Origin: Mycobacterium sp. 141
GTDB lineage: Bacteria > Actinomycetota > Actinomycetes > Mycobacteriales > Mycobacteriaceae
Assembly: GCF_000382405.1 (NCBI RefSeq)
Contig: NZ_KB908259.1
Span: 62,001 to 126,000, forward strand
Reading direction: 5' to 3'
DNA length: 64,000 nt
The position numbers were made by a program, and so were the translations under genes. Below are positions 8,912 through 18,135 of this stretch, piece by piece; position 1 is the first letter of the stretch; each line of letters starts with the position of its first letter. Below the pieces are notes generated by a model, which saw only the letters and a program-made list of their open reading frames with translations, made no database searches and was not told where the DNA came from.

Positions 8912-8924
8912 GTCGTATTCCTAT

Positions 8925-10652
8925 CTACTTCAGCGTGTAACGCCGGCCCAGCGGGACGGATGTCATCGGGGTGCTGGTGCACTCCTCGCCGTCCACGATC
9001 ACGCGGTAGGTATCGGGTTCGATGGAGATGTCGGGCAAGTAGTTGTTGTGCAGTAGATCGGCTTTCGTCAGGGCCCGGGCACCGCGGCAAGCGACCAGCG
9101 GGGTCTGCAGATCCAGCTTGTCCGCCAGTCCGCCGGCGATGGCACCCTCGGCGACAAAGTTCACCGAGACGTCTGCGGGGGTGCGCCCGTAGGCCGCCCA
9201 CTGCGGACGGTATCGCAGCGGCTCGCAGGTCATCAGCGAGGCATTGGCCTCACCCATCACCGACCAGGCCGGGAATCCGCCCTTGAACACCACCTCGGGG
9301 CGAATACCGAAGAACTTCGGCTCCCACAGCACGATGTCAGCCAGCTTGCCCGGTTCCAGTGAACCGATCTCATGGTCGATGCCGAAGAGCTTGGCCGGGT
9401 TGATGGTCAGCTTCGCGATATAGCGGAGAATCCGAGCGTTGTCGGAAGGCAGCCCGCTGGTCACATCCTCGGGCAGGGGACCGCGGGTGGCCCGCATATG
9501 GGACGCCAGTTGCCAAGTCCGCGCGATGCTTTCACCGATCCTGCCCATGCCCTGGGAGTCCGATCCCATCGCCGAGATGGCACCGAGATCGTGCAGCACG
9601 TCCTCGGCCGCGATCGTCTCGCGGCGGATCCGGGACTCGGCGAAGGCCACATCCTCGCGGATGCGCGGGTTGAGATGGTGGCACACCATCACCATGTCCA
9701 GATGCTCGTCGAAAGTGTTGAGCGTGTACGGATTTGTCGGATTGGTCGACGACGGCAGGCAGTACGACTCACCGACCACCCGCATGATGTCGGGTGCGTG
9801 GCCGCCACCGGCGCCCTCGGCGTGGTAGGTGTGGATCGGCCGACCGTTGATGGCGGCCATGGTGTCCTCGAAGAACCCCGCCTCGTTGAGGGTATCGGAG
9901 TGGATCTGCACCTGCAGGTCCAGCTCGTCGCCGGCATCCAGGGAAGCGCGGATGGCTGCGGGCGTTGCGCCCCAGTCCTCGTGGATCTTGTAACCGATGG
10001 CGCCCGCGAGTCCCTGCTCGATCAGCGGTGCGGTGCTCGATGCGCTGCCGTTCGCGAGGAAACCGAAATTCATCGGGAAGGCCTCGGCTGCCTTCAACAT
10101 CCGGGCCAGGTTGGTCGGCCCCGAGGACGTGATACCCACCGTGACGGGACCGAGGCCGCCGCCGATCATCGTGGTGATGCCGCTGGAGATGGCTTCCTCG
10201 ACCAGTCCTGCGCTGTCGAAATGAACGTGAACGTCGATCGCGCCGGCCGTGGCGATCATGCCTTCGCCGGAACGGATATCGGTGCCTGCTCCGATGACAA
10301 GTTCGGGATCGACACCGGCCATCGTGCGGGGGTTGCCGGCCTTGCCGACCCCGGCGATACGACCGTTGCGAATTCCGATGTCGGCCTTACGGATACCCAA
10401 CACCGCATCGATGATCAAGACGTTGGTGATGACGAAATCCAACGCACCTTCGGCATTGGTGACATCGCCGTGCACGGCCATACCCTCACGCATGGTCTTG
10501 CCGCCGCCGAAGACGGCCTCATCGCCGTACACCGTGGCGTCGGCCTCGACCTTGGCCAACAACTCGGTGTCGGCCAAGCGGACCCGGTCGCCGACCGTGG
10601 GTCCGAACAGTTCGGCGTAGCGCTGACGGCTGATCCGGTGTGTCATTGTCAC
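8925..10652 (-). CDS. ureC: Urease alpha subunit UreC
   Basis: Catalytic subunit, 575 residues, the normal length. Urease hydrolyses urea to ammonia and carbamate. Active-site elements seen: HVHF metal ligands, GYKIHEDWG with the carbamylated Lys, [26 protein letters not shown], the flap [16 protein letters not shown] with the mobile Cys, and the GSDSQGMGR Asp ligand region. It overlaps ureAB by 4 bp. Gene order on this operon is AB-C-G-D-E-F. Confidence 0.97.
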   Translation of the reverse strand: MTMTHRISRQRYAELFGPTVGDRVRLADTELLAKVEADATVYGDEAVFGGGKTMREGMAVHGDVTNAEGALDFVITNVLIIDAVLGIRKADIGIRNGRIAGVGKAGNPRTMAGVDPELVIGAGTDIRSGEGMIATAGAIDVHVHFDSAGLVEEAISSGITTMIGGGLGPVTVGITSSGPTNLARMLKAAEAFPMNFGFLANGSASSTAPLIEQGLAGAIGYKIHEDWGATPAAIRASLDAGDELDLQVQIHSDTLNEAGFFEDTMAAINGRPIHTYHAEGAGGGHAPDIMRVVGESYCLPSSTNPTNPYTLNTFDEHLDMVMVCHHLNPRIREDVAFAESRIRRETIAAEDVLHDLGAISAMGSDSQGMGRIGESIARTWQLASHMRATRGPLPEDVTSGLPSDNARILRYIAKLTINPAKLFGIDHEIGSLEPGKLADIVLWEPKFFGIRPEVVFKGGFPAWSVMGEANASLMTCEPLRYRPQWAAYGRTPADVSVNFVAEGAIAGGLADKLDLQTPLVACRGARALTKADLLHNNYLPDISIEPDTYRVIVDGEECTSTPMTSVPLGRRYTLK

Positions 10653-11350
10653 ACCGCCGAATCGAGGAAGCCGTTGGCGTGCAGATTGGTCATGAGCTCT
10701 CCACTCGGTTCAGTCTTGGTCGGGCCGTTGGTCATGTCGTTCTGTCCGATGACGATCTGCTCGCCCGCGTATTGAGTCAATGAAACATTTTGTGCCTCAC
10801 CGGGTTCGAAGCGCACGGCGGTTCCCGACGGGATGTCCAGACGCATCCCGAAGGCCGCGCGGCGGTCGAAGCGCAGCGCCCGGTTGGCTTCGAAGAAATG
10901 AAAATGCGAACCCACCTGGATGGGCCGGTCGCCGGTGTTCTCGACCGTCACCGTTGCGGTCTCCCGGCCGGCGTTGAGCTCCAGATCACCTTCGGCAGCG
11001 AGGATTTCACCGGGAACGACGGCGAGTTCGGCGGCGGTCCTGGTGCCCGGTGTGATCGCATCGTGCACGGTGACCAGCTTCTGTCCGTCTTCGAAGAATG
11101 CCTCGACCTGGACCGAGCCCAGCAGCGTGCGCACGCCGGGCAGTACATCGTCGTCGGTCAGCAGGCTGGCACCGTGGGCCGCGGCCTCGGCAACCGTGGC
11201 GCCCGCTCGGGCCGACTCGGCTACTTCGTCGGCGATCAGCGCCCGCGCCTCGGCGTAGGTCAGGGCAAGCCCCGCGGCACGCCGTTTACGGGCCAGTTCG
11301 GCGGCCAGAAACAGCAGTAGCCGGTCTTCGTCCTTGGGTGTCAGATGCAT
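10649..11350 (-). CDS. ureAB: Fused urease gamma-beta subunit (UreA-UreB)
   Basis: One 233-residue chain holds both small subunits. Residues 1-100 are UreA (gamma), starting [14 protein letters not shown]. Residues about 110-233 are UreB (beta) with [30 protein letters not shown] and the GFRLD-like GMRLDIPSG. Separate genes encode these subunits in M. tuberculosis; fusion is known from Helicobacter UreA and some other bacteria. I chose the ATG at 11350 for the canonical UreA start; the longer frame upstream lies in the promoter repeat. Preceded and overlapped by a 37-codon leader ORF. Confidence 0.92.
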   Translation of the reverse strand: MHLTPKDEDRLLLFLAAELARKRRAAGLALTYAEARALIADEVAESARAGATVAEAAAHGASLLTDDDVLPGVRTLLGSVQVEAFFEDGQKLVTVHDAITPGTRTAAELAVVPGEILAAEGDLELNAGRETATVTVENTGDRPIQVGSHFHFFEANRALRFDRRAAFGMRLDIPSGTAVRFEPGEAQNVSLTQYAGEQIVIGQNDMTNGPTKTEPSGELMTNLHANGFLDSAV

Positions 11351-11454
11351 GATGTCAGCCCGTCGAATCCGTTGCCCGGAGACATTTGTGCAGGTACGGA
11401 TCGGGGTGGATCGACGGTGATCCTGGTGCGATGGTGTCGGGTGAGTTTCGGCAT
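11341..11454 (-). CDS. 37-residue leader ORF coupled to ureAB
   Basis: Starts ATG at 11454 ([12 protein letters not shown]...) with AGGGG nine bases upstream and stops with the TGA inside ATGCATCTGA, overlapping the ureAB start by 10 bp. The same beginning (MPKLTRH) is conserved in the mirrored promoter copy at 12995. Inference: translation of this leader is coupled to ureAB, or it serves a regulatory role. No known function. Confidence 0.5.
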   Translation of the reverse strand: MPKLTRHHRTRITVDPPRSVPAQMSPGNGFDGLTSCI

Positions 11455-11542
11455 GTGTCGTGGCCCCTGTCGTGTGACGGTGAACTCTCGTCAGCGTAGA
11501 AACGGCCGCATCGCCCCGGCTATGGGAGGAATCTCCCATTTG
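11433..11542 (-). repeat. Promoter block, copy A (inverted repeat with 12908-13016)
   Basis: Read on the minus strand, these ~110 bp match 12908-13016 on the plus strand with only a handful of differences, as judged by eye. The block holds the 18-bp palindrome, a TACGCT -10-like hexamer, an AGGGG ribosome site and the first codons of the leader ORF. A second short homologous block (11326-11364 versus 13066-13104) covers the ureA start. Confidence 0.85.
11522..11539 (-). promoter_or_regulatory. Palindromic operator upstream of urease, copy A
   Basis: ATGGGAG-N4-CTCCCAT, a perfect 7-bp inverted repeat. It ends 23 bp before the TACGCT -10-like hexamer, so it would sit near -36 to -54, an activator position overlapping the -35. 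An identical half-site arrangement occurs at 12911-12928. The neighbouring LuxR protein is the best candidate binder. Confidence 0.7.
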
Positions 11543-11774
11543 ACACCCACTCCGGTTTCGTCACCGTCGTGACGTTGAAATACTCCCCAAATACGTCTTT
11601 CAATGATGGTTTCGAGGTTGGCGGTATCTCCGAATCGAGAGAACCGCCCGACTTCATACGAATTTTCTGGAAGCGGCATGGATTCGCGATTCGAGGCATA
11701 CAATCCGCGGAACCGCGGTCTGTGACAGACAGGGCGGACCAGTTCGGGTGAACTGCACGAAGGGACTTCTGGCG

Positions 11775-12770
11775 ATGGCAAGCACCTACGCCGCAATGCT
11801 CGACAGTGACAGCAGCATCGAAAGCCGAGCAAGCGAGGTGCTTGATGCCCTCGGCAAGCGGGTGGCGTCGTCGGCTTCGGCGATCTGCCTGTGGGACCCG
11901 ATTCAGCGTCGGCACCTCTCCATCGCAAACCACGGGTACCCCGATGAGGTGATGGATCATTTCAACAACTGGTTTGTCGAGCACGACCCGCTGTTCGATG
12001 CGATGCGCAGACGCAGCCTGGGTGCTCTGCGGTGGCGCGATTTTCCGGCCTACCGCACTACGTACTCGGTGACGGGGGTTTTCGCCCCGGCTGGGTTCGA
12101 TGAGGGACTGTCGGCTCGGCTGGTCACTACTGAGGGCAGTTACGCCGGCACCATCCATGTCAACTGCGACGATCCGCGTTATCCGAGCGATGACGATGTG
12201 GACGAAATCAACACGCTGCGCCTGCAGATGGCCGAACACTTGGACCTCTCGGTGAGGCCGCGGATGGTGGCCGAACTGATGGGGCCGGAAGCTCAGGCCT
12301 GGGCGGTTGACACGACCGGCCGCGCACACTTGTTGCGGCTGGGGGGCCAGTGGGATTCGCCGATCGATCAGGCGCTTGTCCGTGAGATGGCGTCGACCGT
12401 GGTGGGGGGTGCGACGACGCGTTGGCATGACGGCACAGGCTGGCTGCATGTGCGGCGCATCGGAACCGCGCCTCGATTCCGGCAAGACAGCCTGCACGCG
12501 GTCATGTTGATCACTCGCGTCGCACTGCCTTTCGGAATCACACCTCGCGAACTCGACGCGCTCACCCTTGCTGCAAGAGGTTTGACCAACAACCAGATCG
12601 CGGCCCAGCTGTTCATCAGCGTTCGTACTGCGGGACACCATCTGGAGAGTGCGACTGCCAAACTCGGCGCCAGCAACCGGGCATCGTGCGTGTCCCAGGC
12701 CATGGCCTGGGGACTGCTATCCGGCAGAATGCTGCGTGACCTTGACCCTCAGGGCATCGCGACCGAGTGA
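11775..12770 (+). CDS. LuxR-family transcriptional regulator between urease and urea channel
   Basis: A 331-residue regulator with an N-terminal sensor region of no firmly recognised type (possibly GAF-like; FNNWFVEHDPLFDAM is notable) and a C-terminal LuxR helix-turn-helix: TPRELDALTLAARGLTNNQI, then AAQLFISVRTAGHHLESATA. I chose ATG 11775 with AAGGGA eight bases upstream, over a GTG at 11748. It is flanked on both sides by inverted copies of the promoter block that drives urease (left) and the UreI-like channel (right). Inference: it activates both, perhaps in response to nitrogen or urea-related signals. Confidence 0.85.
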   Translation: MASTYAAMLDSDSSIESRASEVLDALGKRVASSASAICLWDPIQRRHLSIANHGYPDEVMDHFNNWFVEHDPLFDAMRRRSLGALRWRDFPAYRTTYSVTGVFAPAGFDEGLSARLVTTEGSYAGTIHVNCDDPRYPSDDDVDEINTLRLQMAEHLDLSVRPRMVAELMGPEAQAWAVDTTGRAHLLRLGGQWDSPIDQALVREMASTVVGGATTRWHDGTGWLHVRRIGTAPRFRQDSLHAVMLITRVALPFGITPRELDALTLAARGLTNNQIAAQLFISVRTAGHHLESATAKLGASNRASCVSQAMAWGLLSGRMLRDLDPQGIATE

Positions 12771-12907
12771 ATTGGGGGATGGGCGCTGTCGTCGCAGAGG
12801 GCTACGGCTCTGCTCATCGTGCTGGGCGTACATCTGTCGGTGGGTCGTCGTCGACCAACAATTGTGCAGATTCATTGGATTCGGGCGCGAGCTTCATCGG
12901 GTAGTCC

Positions 12908-13016
12908 CAAATGGGAGATTCCTCCCATAGCCGGGGTGATACGGCCGTTTCTACGCTGTCGAGAGTTCACCGTCACACGACAGGGGCCAAACACATGCCG
13001 AAACTCACTCGACACC
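12908..13016 (+). repeat. Promoter block, copy B (inverted repeat with 11433-11542)
   Basis: Plus-strand copy of the urease promoter block, including palindrome, TACGCT hexamer, AGGGG and the MPKLTRH leader start. After a diverged ~50 bp, positions 13066-13104 repeat the region around the ureA start, but the ureA ATG is ATA here (13079-13081). Confidence 0.85.
12911..12928 (+). promoter_or_regulatory. Palindromic operator upstream of urea channel, copy B
   Basis: ATGGGAG-N4-CTCCCAT, the same palindrome as at 11522-11539, with the same distance to the downstream TACGCT hexamer. Confidence 0.7.
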
Positions 13017-13192
13017 GCCCTACCGCGATCGTCTACCTACAGGACTGTTCCTGGGCAAAAGAATCACGGGCTGACTTCATACATCTGACACCCAAGGATG
13101 AAGAGCCGCTGTTCAATTCGCTGTGCGAAAAGTCCTCGACGCACGAAAAGGCTGTGCAGAGGGATCAGTCCGCGGAATGGATCGGCCTCTGA
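12995..13192 (+). CDS. Leader ORF fused to a ureA start remnant, coupled to ureI-like gene
   Basis: Sixty-five codons from ATG 12995. The N-terminus MPKLTRH equals the urease leader; residues about 28-40 (FIHLTPKDEEPLF) equal the start of UreA with its ATG changed to ATA, so the leader reads in-frame into a ureA remnant and then diverges. Its TGA overlaps the ATG of the channel gene in TGATG. Probably a relic kept for translational coupling; a functional peptide cannot be excluded. Confidence 0.5.
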   Translation: MPKLTRHRPTAIVYLQDCSWAKESRADFIHLTPKDEEPLFNSLCEKSSTHEKAVQRDQSAEWIGL

Positions 13193-13848
13193 TGGGTAAT
13201 GTCGGACTGCTTTTCGTCGGAGTGGTGCTACTTGTCAATGGGCTGACAGCGATCGGAGTCGTCGATCCGCGGGGAGCCGCGCCGCTGAATTTGTTCGTCG
13301 GATCCGCTCAGATTGTCGTGCCGACGCTGATACTTGCGCAGTCAGGGGGCGATCTCGCCATCGTGAACGCGGCCTGGCCGAGTTATCTGTTCGGGTTCAC
13401 CTACCTGTGGTTCGGTTTGATTCAGATCTTCGACATCGACGCGCGGGGATTCGGTTGGTACTGCTCGTTTGTCGCGGTGATCGTGACTTTCTTTGCGATC
13501 AAGAGCGTCGGCACGGACCCGGTGTTCGCCGTCATCTGGGCGACCTGGGCAATCATCTGGGCGTTGTTCTTCGTGATGCTCGGGCTTGGCGTAGCCAAGG
13601 CGGGGCGGGTCGACCTGGGGTATTTCACCGGTTGGTTCGTGATTCTTTTGGGTATCCCGACGTGCACCGTGCCGGGCCTCCTACTGCTTAACGGGGTGTG
13701 GACGACGGCGGTATCAGCGGGCTTCGGTGCGCTCGCGGTGTTGGTGCTCGCGACAGCGCTCTCGGTGGCACTGGCACAGCGCAGCGCCCGCCGTAACTCG
13801 GCAGCTGATGTCCGTTCTCATGAACCTGGGGCAGATTTACGCGTCTGA
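13192..13848 (+). CDS. AmiS/UreI-family urea/amide channel
   Basis: A 218-residue membrane protein with about six transmembrane segments (for example VGLLFVGVVLLVNGLTAIG, PSYLFGFTYLWFGLIQIF, TGWFVILLGIP). The family comprises proton-gated urea channels and short-chain amide transporters. The start at 13192 gives MGNVGLLFVG and is coupled to the preceding leader. Located opposite the urease operon and driven by the mirrored promoter, so urea uptake is the natural role. Confidence 0.85.
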   Translation: MGNVGLLFVGVVLLVNGLTAIGVVDPRGAAPLNLFVGSAQIVVPTLILAQSGGDLAIVNAAWPSYLFGFTYLWFGLIQIFDIDARGFGWYCSFVAVIVTFFAIKSVGTDPVFAVIWATWAIIWALFFVMLGLGVAKAGRVDLGYFTGWFVILLGIPTCTVPGLLLLNGVWTTAVSAGFGALAVLVLATALSVALAQRSARRNSAADVRSHEPGADLRV

Positions 13849-14321
13849 ACTGAGACTGGAAACAGCTGGAGTGTAGGGCAATACGTACATTCTCGTGGTG
13901 AATGACTGTCAGAAAATATGACACTGGTACTGGGACAGGGTCTTTCGGTTGAGTTCGATTCGCCACGCGTTGACAACCGATGCGCCTGTGGCGGGATTCA
14001 ATTTCCGCGATGAGCTTCCGAACGAGTAGCACAGTTGTCGTCGCAGTCACGAAAGCCATTGGGGCATTTTCGATTCCTGCGTATTGCGCCGTGTCGAGTA
14101 TCGATGGGATGCGATGGAACTCGTCCGCCGGGTCCACGGTGGATTTCAGCGGGCATTCGTGATCCCATACTCAGGTCCGTCTATAACCGCATCGTAGGTC
14201 TGTTCGGAGCCACGAAGACCGCAATTGCCCGCGCCGCTCAAGAGCTTCGGCTATAGTCCGGGCCGGGCGAGGGTTCGGCTGTCACTCGACCCACACCACA
14301 GGAAGACGTGAGAGGAAGCCT
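13849..14321. other. Intergenic region, no recognised gene
   Basis: About 470 bp without a frame I can support. A few short AT-richer patches occur (ACGTACATTC, AAATATGACA). The last 30 bp hold the ribosome-binding site AGAGGAAGC of the next lipoprotein gene. Confidence 0.4.
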
Positions 14322-14930
14322 ATGAGGACGATCGCATACCGCAACACGGCTGTCGTCGGCCTAGCCGCCGTCGCGCTGATCACTGTGGGCTGCAGCAATG
14401 GCACGAACGTCGACGCATCATTGTCGCCTCAGGTCGGGTTGATCTCCACCTCCACATCTGAAACCCCCGTGCAGCCCGCTGAAGTGAAGCTCATCGGTGA
14501 GAGAGATGTCGAGGTGACGCTGACCGGCCCGATCGCTGCCAAGTACTCGTCGGCGACGACGAGCCAGAAGGACGCTCTCGGCAAGGCGCTGACGGGTGAC
14601 CACAACGCGGGAACGCGAGAGAGCGGTGTGGTGTTCCAGCAGTTCCAGGGTGGCGTGATCGTCGCCAAGAACGACGAGGCCGGCACACCCGCGTATATCA
14701 CCTGGGGCAAGATCCGGGAGGCCTGGAATGTCCAGCGCGATCCGGACGGCGTGCCTGCGGTCACCGGCAATAACGGCTCGGCAGGTCCGCTGGGCGTGCC
14801 CACCAGCGACGAGAACGCTGACGGCGATCTGCTCGTGTCGACGTTCGAGCACGGCAAGATCGCGTACAACACGAAGACCGGTCAGGTCGAGGTGACGGTC
14901 AACGGCAAGGTCGTTCCATCTGGGCTGTAG
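14322..14930 (+). CDS. Lipoprotein with LGFP-type repeats
   Basis: A 202-residue precursor. Signal peptide and lipobox VALITVGC place a lipidated Cys at 24. The mature part has LGFP-like units: FQQFQGGVIVAKNDEAGTPA... and GPLGVPTSDENADGDLLVSTFEHG. LGFP modules occur in actinobacterial cell-envelope proteins and are thought to associate with the mycolyl-arabinogalactan layer. Strong ribosome-binding site (AGAGGAAGC) before the ATG. Monocistronic. Confidence 0.85.
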   Translation: MRTIAYRNTAVVGLAAVALITVGCSNGTNVDASLSPQVGLISTSTSETPVQPAEVKLIGERDVEVTLTGPIAAKYSSATTSQKDALGKALTGDHNAGTRESGVVFQQFQGGVIVAKNDEAGTPAYITWGKIREAWNVQRDPDGVPAVTGNNGSAGPLGVPTSDENADGDLLVSTFEHGKIAYNTKTGQVEVTVNGKVVPSGL

Positions 14931-14994
14931 ACGGTGGTGACGATTCGCGCCGAGAATGTGCGGCATTAGTCGAGCCATACAGTGACAATGACTG

Positions 14995-15092
14995 CAGAGG
15001 CAACGATCGGCAGGATCGCTGTGGCCTGATCAGCCGGCGCGTCCTCGCGAGGTTCCGAGACGAGCTCGTTTGCTGAAGTGCGCGATCGGCGG
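14995..15092 (+). repeat. Dispersed repeat, right-hand part
   Basis: GTGGCCTGATCAGCCGGCGC, GAGGTTCCGAGA and GTTTGCTGAAGTGCGCGATC match the right half of the full-length copy at 27255-27452. Confidence 0.65.
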
Positions 15093-15138
15093 CCTACCTG
15101 ACGCCCCAGCAGGCTTATGTGCATATTCGTCATCGCCA

Positions 15139-15200
15139 ATGAAAACCATTGGACCGCATGGTGATACGACATAAACTGCTAGTAACCCGCCGTATTCCTG
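15139..15200 (+). repeat. Dispersed repeat, left-hand part
   Basis: Carries the AAAACCATTGG...GTAACCCGCCGTATTCC core of the repeat family. Confidence 0.6.
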
Positions 15201-15562
15201 GAAGTGCAGTGGTGAATCCGCGCCTTCTGACGCGGGTCGGCTGATCTTCGGAAGCGCACTGGGGTCGTTACACAGCGACGTCGACGCTGGTGGCTTTGCT
15301 TCCACGTTGTCAGCTAAACGTACGGATCTGGCGCCCATCTGTTCAGACACTGTGAAATATCTGCCATAATTCCGGCAAGAAGCCAGAACCTGGCTTGGGT
15401 CGCTGTGCACGAGCCAGGGAGATCGCCTCATAGAGTGACAGCCACCGCGCAGTTAGCTGCGCGATAGCTGGAGTCCCCGAGGTGGCCGGGGGACGGTCCG
15501 AGTCAACACGGCCAATCAACCAATTGGAACGCCTGCGGGCGCATGAGCGCGATAAGGAATAA

Positions 15563-16231
15563 ATGAAGAAGAAGCTTGCAGCAGCGATCAGCGTCGCTGC
15601 CGCCGCTCTAGGCACCAGTGTCGCGCTCTGCTCGCCAGCGGCGGCTGACACGGATTGCCCGTACGACATGAGCACCCCAGCGGGGCAGCAGGCCTTGGTC
15701 GATGCGACTGTTGCTGCCTCCAACCAAGTCAGCAGCGACGAGGCGTCATACGGCCCGACAGGTAACCAGGCGCTAGCCGACCAAGACCGCCAAATTCAAA
15801 CAGACAACAGCCGCCTGATACTTGCATGTTCAGGAAATTCATCACAAGCATCTTCACAGGCCCTGGCCAATTCCGACCAAATGGTCGCGAACGACCAAGC
15901 CGCTGCCGAACAGCAGGCCGCCGAACTCGAAGCCATGAACGCACCGGAGCCGGGAGTCCTTGCAAACGGTCAACCCGACTGCGGGTACTACCAGGCCCAG
16001 ATCGACAGCATCCCGACGCCCGTCGAAATCGGGTTTCTGAAACTGCCAGACACACTCGACCCGCAGAACGTGGTGCTCACATGTGGGCTAGCAAACTCCG
16101 TCATCGGCGGGGTAGACCTCCTGACGGGCAACCTGCCCAGCGCGATCGAGAGCGGGCAGCAAGCCAATGCGGCGTTCTGCAACAGCAGTGCCCGCGTAAT
16201 CCCCTTCGTGACGCTGCCCCTACCTTGCTAG
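15563..16231 (+). CDS. Secreted protein of unknown function
   Basis: A 222-residue protein with a clear signal peptide (MKKKLAAAISVAAAALGTSV, cleavage near AAA-DTD). The mature protein is rich in Ala, Gln and Ser and has a helical, possibly coiled-coil stretch at about 60-125 (NQALADQDRQIQTDN, DQMVANDQAAAEQQAAELEA). It has six cysteines (DTDCP, LACSG, PDCGY, LTCGL, AFCNS, LPC). I do not recognise the family. It has no obvious operon partner. Confidence 0.75.
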   Translation: MKKKLAAAISVAAAALGTSVALCSPAAADTDCPYDMSTPAGQQALVDATVAASNQVSSDEASYGPTGNQALADQDRQIQTDNSRLILACSGNSSQASSQALANSDQMVANDQAAAEQQAAELEAMNAPEPGVLANGQPDCGYYQAQIDSIPTPVEIGFLKLPDTLDPQNVVLTCGLANSVIGGVDLLTGNLPSAIESGQQANAAFCNSSARVIPFVTLPLPC

Positions 16232-16416
16232 ACGGCTTAAAACGACCCCGGAAAGCTATGCGGGTGACCGGGTAGATATATTGAATTACCTTGTTGTGCA
16301 AGGGATGTAGAGTAGCGCCACCACATAATCGAAGGCAGGGGCGGAGGGCCATCGACTGCCCTTCCTCCCAACGATCGGCACAGCAGACGGCCTGTGCGGC
16401 GGAGATCAGCACGACC

Positions 16417-16779
16417 TCAGTAGCGATCGAGTTCGATCAACCGCTCGTCGCTGATCCCGAAGTGATGTGCGATCTCGTGGAGCACGACGTGCCTGATCTC
16501 ACCACGTAGACGATCCTCGTCGCCGGCAGCGAGTCGGGTGATCGGCCCGCGGTAGATGCTGATTTTGTCGGGAAGTACCCCGCCGTACTGGCTGTTCCTT
16601 CGCGGCAGCGGTATCCCGCGGTATAGGCCGAGCAGCCGTTGCCCGTCGGGAGGCTCGTCCTCGATGACGATCTCGACGTTGCTCATCGCCGCACGGAGCT
16701 CGGCCGGCAAGGATCTCAGCGCGTCATCGATCGCGTCTTCGAACGGATCAGTGAGACTAGGCTCCGAGAGCGCATCCAT
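16417..16779 (-). CDS. Minimal zincin-type metallopeptidase family protein
   Basis: A 120-residue cytoplasmic protein of the short zincin family (Pfam Zincin_1 type). The metal motif HEIAHHFGISD (HExxH plus a downstream Asp) lies near residues 101-111, preceded by the family's IYRGPI segment. A peptidase activity is assumed from the motif; substrates are unknown. Confidence 0.85.
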   Translation of the reverse strand: MDALSEPSLTDPFEDAIDDALRSLPAELRAAMSNVEIVIEDEPPDGQRLLGLYRGIPLPRRNSQYGGVLPDKISIYRGPITRLAAGDEDRLRGEIRHVVLHEIAHHFGISDERLIELDRY

Positions 16780-16844
16780 CTCCTCAATGGTGCCAGAAGC
16801 GGTGCTGGGCTTCTTGCCAATGACAGTTGAAACTGCCCGTCAAA

Positions 16845-16916
16845 AGTGTCAGATTCCCCAGCCTCGATGAGATGCGTCGCTTTGATGCGGCACTGCGCAT
16901 CGTCCTTGATCGCTGA
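16845..16916 (+). pseudogene. 3' remnant of a MazF-family toxin gene
   Basis: The frame ending here reads SVRFPSLDEMRRFDAALRIV plus LDR, nearly identical to the end of the intact toxin at 29099-29410 (SVGFLSFAEMRRVDAALRIV plus LDL). The rest of the gene is missing. It suggests that the toxin-antitoxin region once reached this far or that fragments were scattered. Confidence 0.7.
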
Positions 16917-17194
16917 GTACTGCGCCGTCGTCGCTGCATTGGATGAAAATGTCTGGTCTCAAATAGCTGGGCAGGCAGAGATGACTTTGATCGTCGATCG
17001 GCTGATTCGCCTCCCTGCGTCACTCTGGCGGGACGCTCGACGTCGGCGGTCACTCTGGTGTGACAAAGCGGGAGGGGCCGAAGCCGGGGCGAAGGGAATC
17101 GGGACACTGCGCAAGAACACGTCAATAATGGCCAGCCGTTTCGGTGATGCGAGTCAATTCGTCGGTACTGACTGCCGCTGGTATGTGCTGATGA

Positions 17195-17779
17195 TCAGAC
17201 ACTGTCGGTGCTGTTGAGTGTTTTCGCCTCGTAGCGCAGCAGGACCGTGCCACCCGGGAAGATGCGGTTCTCCAACAGTCGCAACGAGATCCATGACGGC
17301 AGGGGAGGGAAGAACGGGGTGCCGCCGCCTACGGCGGTGGGCGCGACCACGATTCGATATTCGTCCACCAGCCCGGCCTGCACGATCGGTGCGGCCAGCG
17401 TCGCGCCGGCCACCTCCAGGTTGCCGTCGGTTTCGGCTTTCAGCTTCGTCACCACCTCGACCGGGTCGCCGCGTTCCAGGCGGGAGTTCCAGTCGACGGA
17501 CTCGAGGGTGCGCGAGAACACGACCTTGGGCATGCCGCGCCAGATGCGGGCGAAGTCAACGACCAAAGGGGTGGCATCCGGGACCTTGTCAGCGGTCGGC
17601 CAGTACGCGGACATCAGTTCGTAGAGCCGCCGGCCATAGAACGACAGGGCGGTGTCACGCTCGAAGTCGTTCCAGTACTGGTGCAGTTCTTCGCTCGGAT
17701 CGGCCCAGTCGATGTTGCCTTGTGCGTCGGCGATGTACCCATCCACTGACACGTTGAAGCCATAGATTAGTTTGCCCAT
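17195..17779 (-). CDS. Dihydrofolate reductase-like (RibD C-terminal fold) protein
   Basis: A 194-residue NADPH-binding reductase-like protein. The start at 17779 gives MGKLIYGFNVSVDGYIAD, the usual opening; family members continue with FYGRRLYELMSAYWP, KVVFSRTLESVDW and EVAGATLAAPIVQAGLVDEYR, all present. Members are often annotated as deaminase/reductase-like; true substrates are mostly unknown. It is a single gene. Confidence 0.88.
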   Translation of the reverse strand: MGKLIYGFNVSVDGYIADAQGNIDWADPSEELHQYWNDFERDTALSFYGRRLYELMSAYWPTADKVPDATPLVVDFARIWRGMPKVVFSRTLESVDWNSRLERGDPVEVVTKLKAETDGNLEVAGATLAAPIVQAGLVDEYRIVVAPTAVGGGTPFFPPLPSWISLRLLENRIFPGGTVLLRYEAKTLNSTDSV

Positions 17780-17900
17780 GCAGATCGGACTGTACCGGAG
17801 AGCAAAATTCATCGCGTGCCACGCGAGATATTGTTCAAATCGTCGTGGATTGGCGAGCGTCGGGCGGCCTCGTTCGTAGCGGACGAATCGGCCAGTCGTT

Positions 17901-18062
17901 CTATGAGATTGCCATTGTCGAACGCCCGAACTGGGTTACCCGGTCGGCCTTGGTGTCGATGCGGACCAGGCTCTCGTCGAACAGATCGAAGCGGGAACCG
18001 AAGGTGCCGAAGTCGTAACCGCAGGAGATGTCGCCGGCCGTGCCGAGCATCGTGTCGGCCAT
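17901..18062 (-). CDS. Small ORF of unknown function
   Basis: Fifty-three codons starting MADTMLGTAGDISCGYDFGT. The segment DESLVRIDTKADRVTQF resembles one blade of a beta-propeller repeat (…VRID…RVT), so it could be a remnant of a larger propeller protein. No ribosome-binding site is obvious. Low confidence that it is expressed. Confidence 0.3.
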   Translation of the reverse strand: MADTMLGTAGDISCGYDFGTFGSRFDLFDESLVRIDTKADRVTQFGRSTMAIS

Positions 18063-18135
18063 TGCCCGTGTTCTCTGATGCCGCTCCGCTGACAATGTGT
18101 TCTCGCTTGATGCCGCCGTGAGCAGCGGGGTTCCC

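Larger units (their letters stand above)
14931..15562. other. Intergenic region holding two pieces of a dispersed repeat
   Basis: No supportable gene. It contains a right-hand part (14995-15092) and a left-hand part (15139-15200) of the dispersed repeat described at 27255-27452, in the same orientation. The remainder shows nothing recognisable. Confidence 0.5.

Noticed and set aside
11350..11539. N-terminal extension of UreAB (63 residues starting [10 protein letters not shown])
   Set aside because: It reads through the promoter palindrome and leader; UreA starts at MHLTPKDE.
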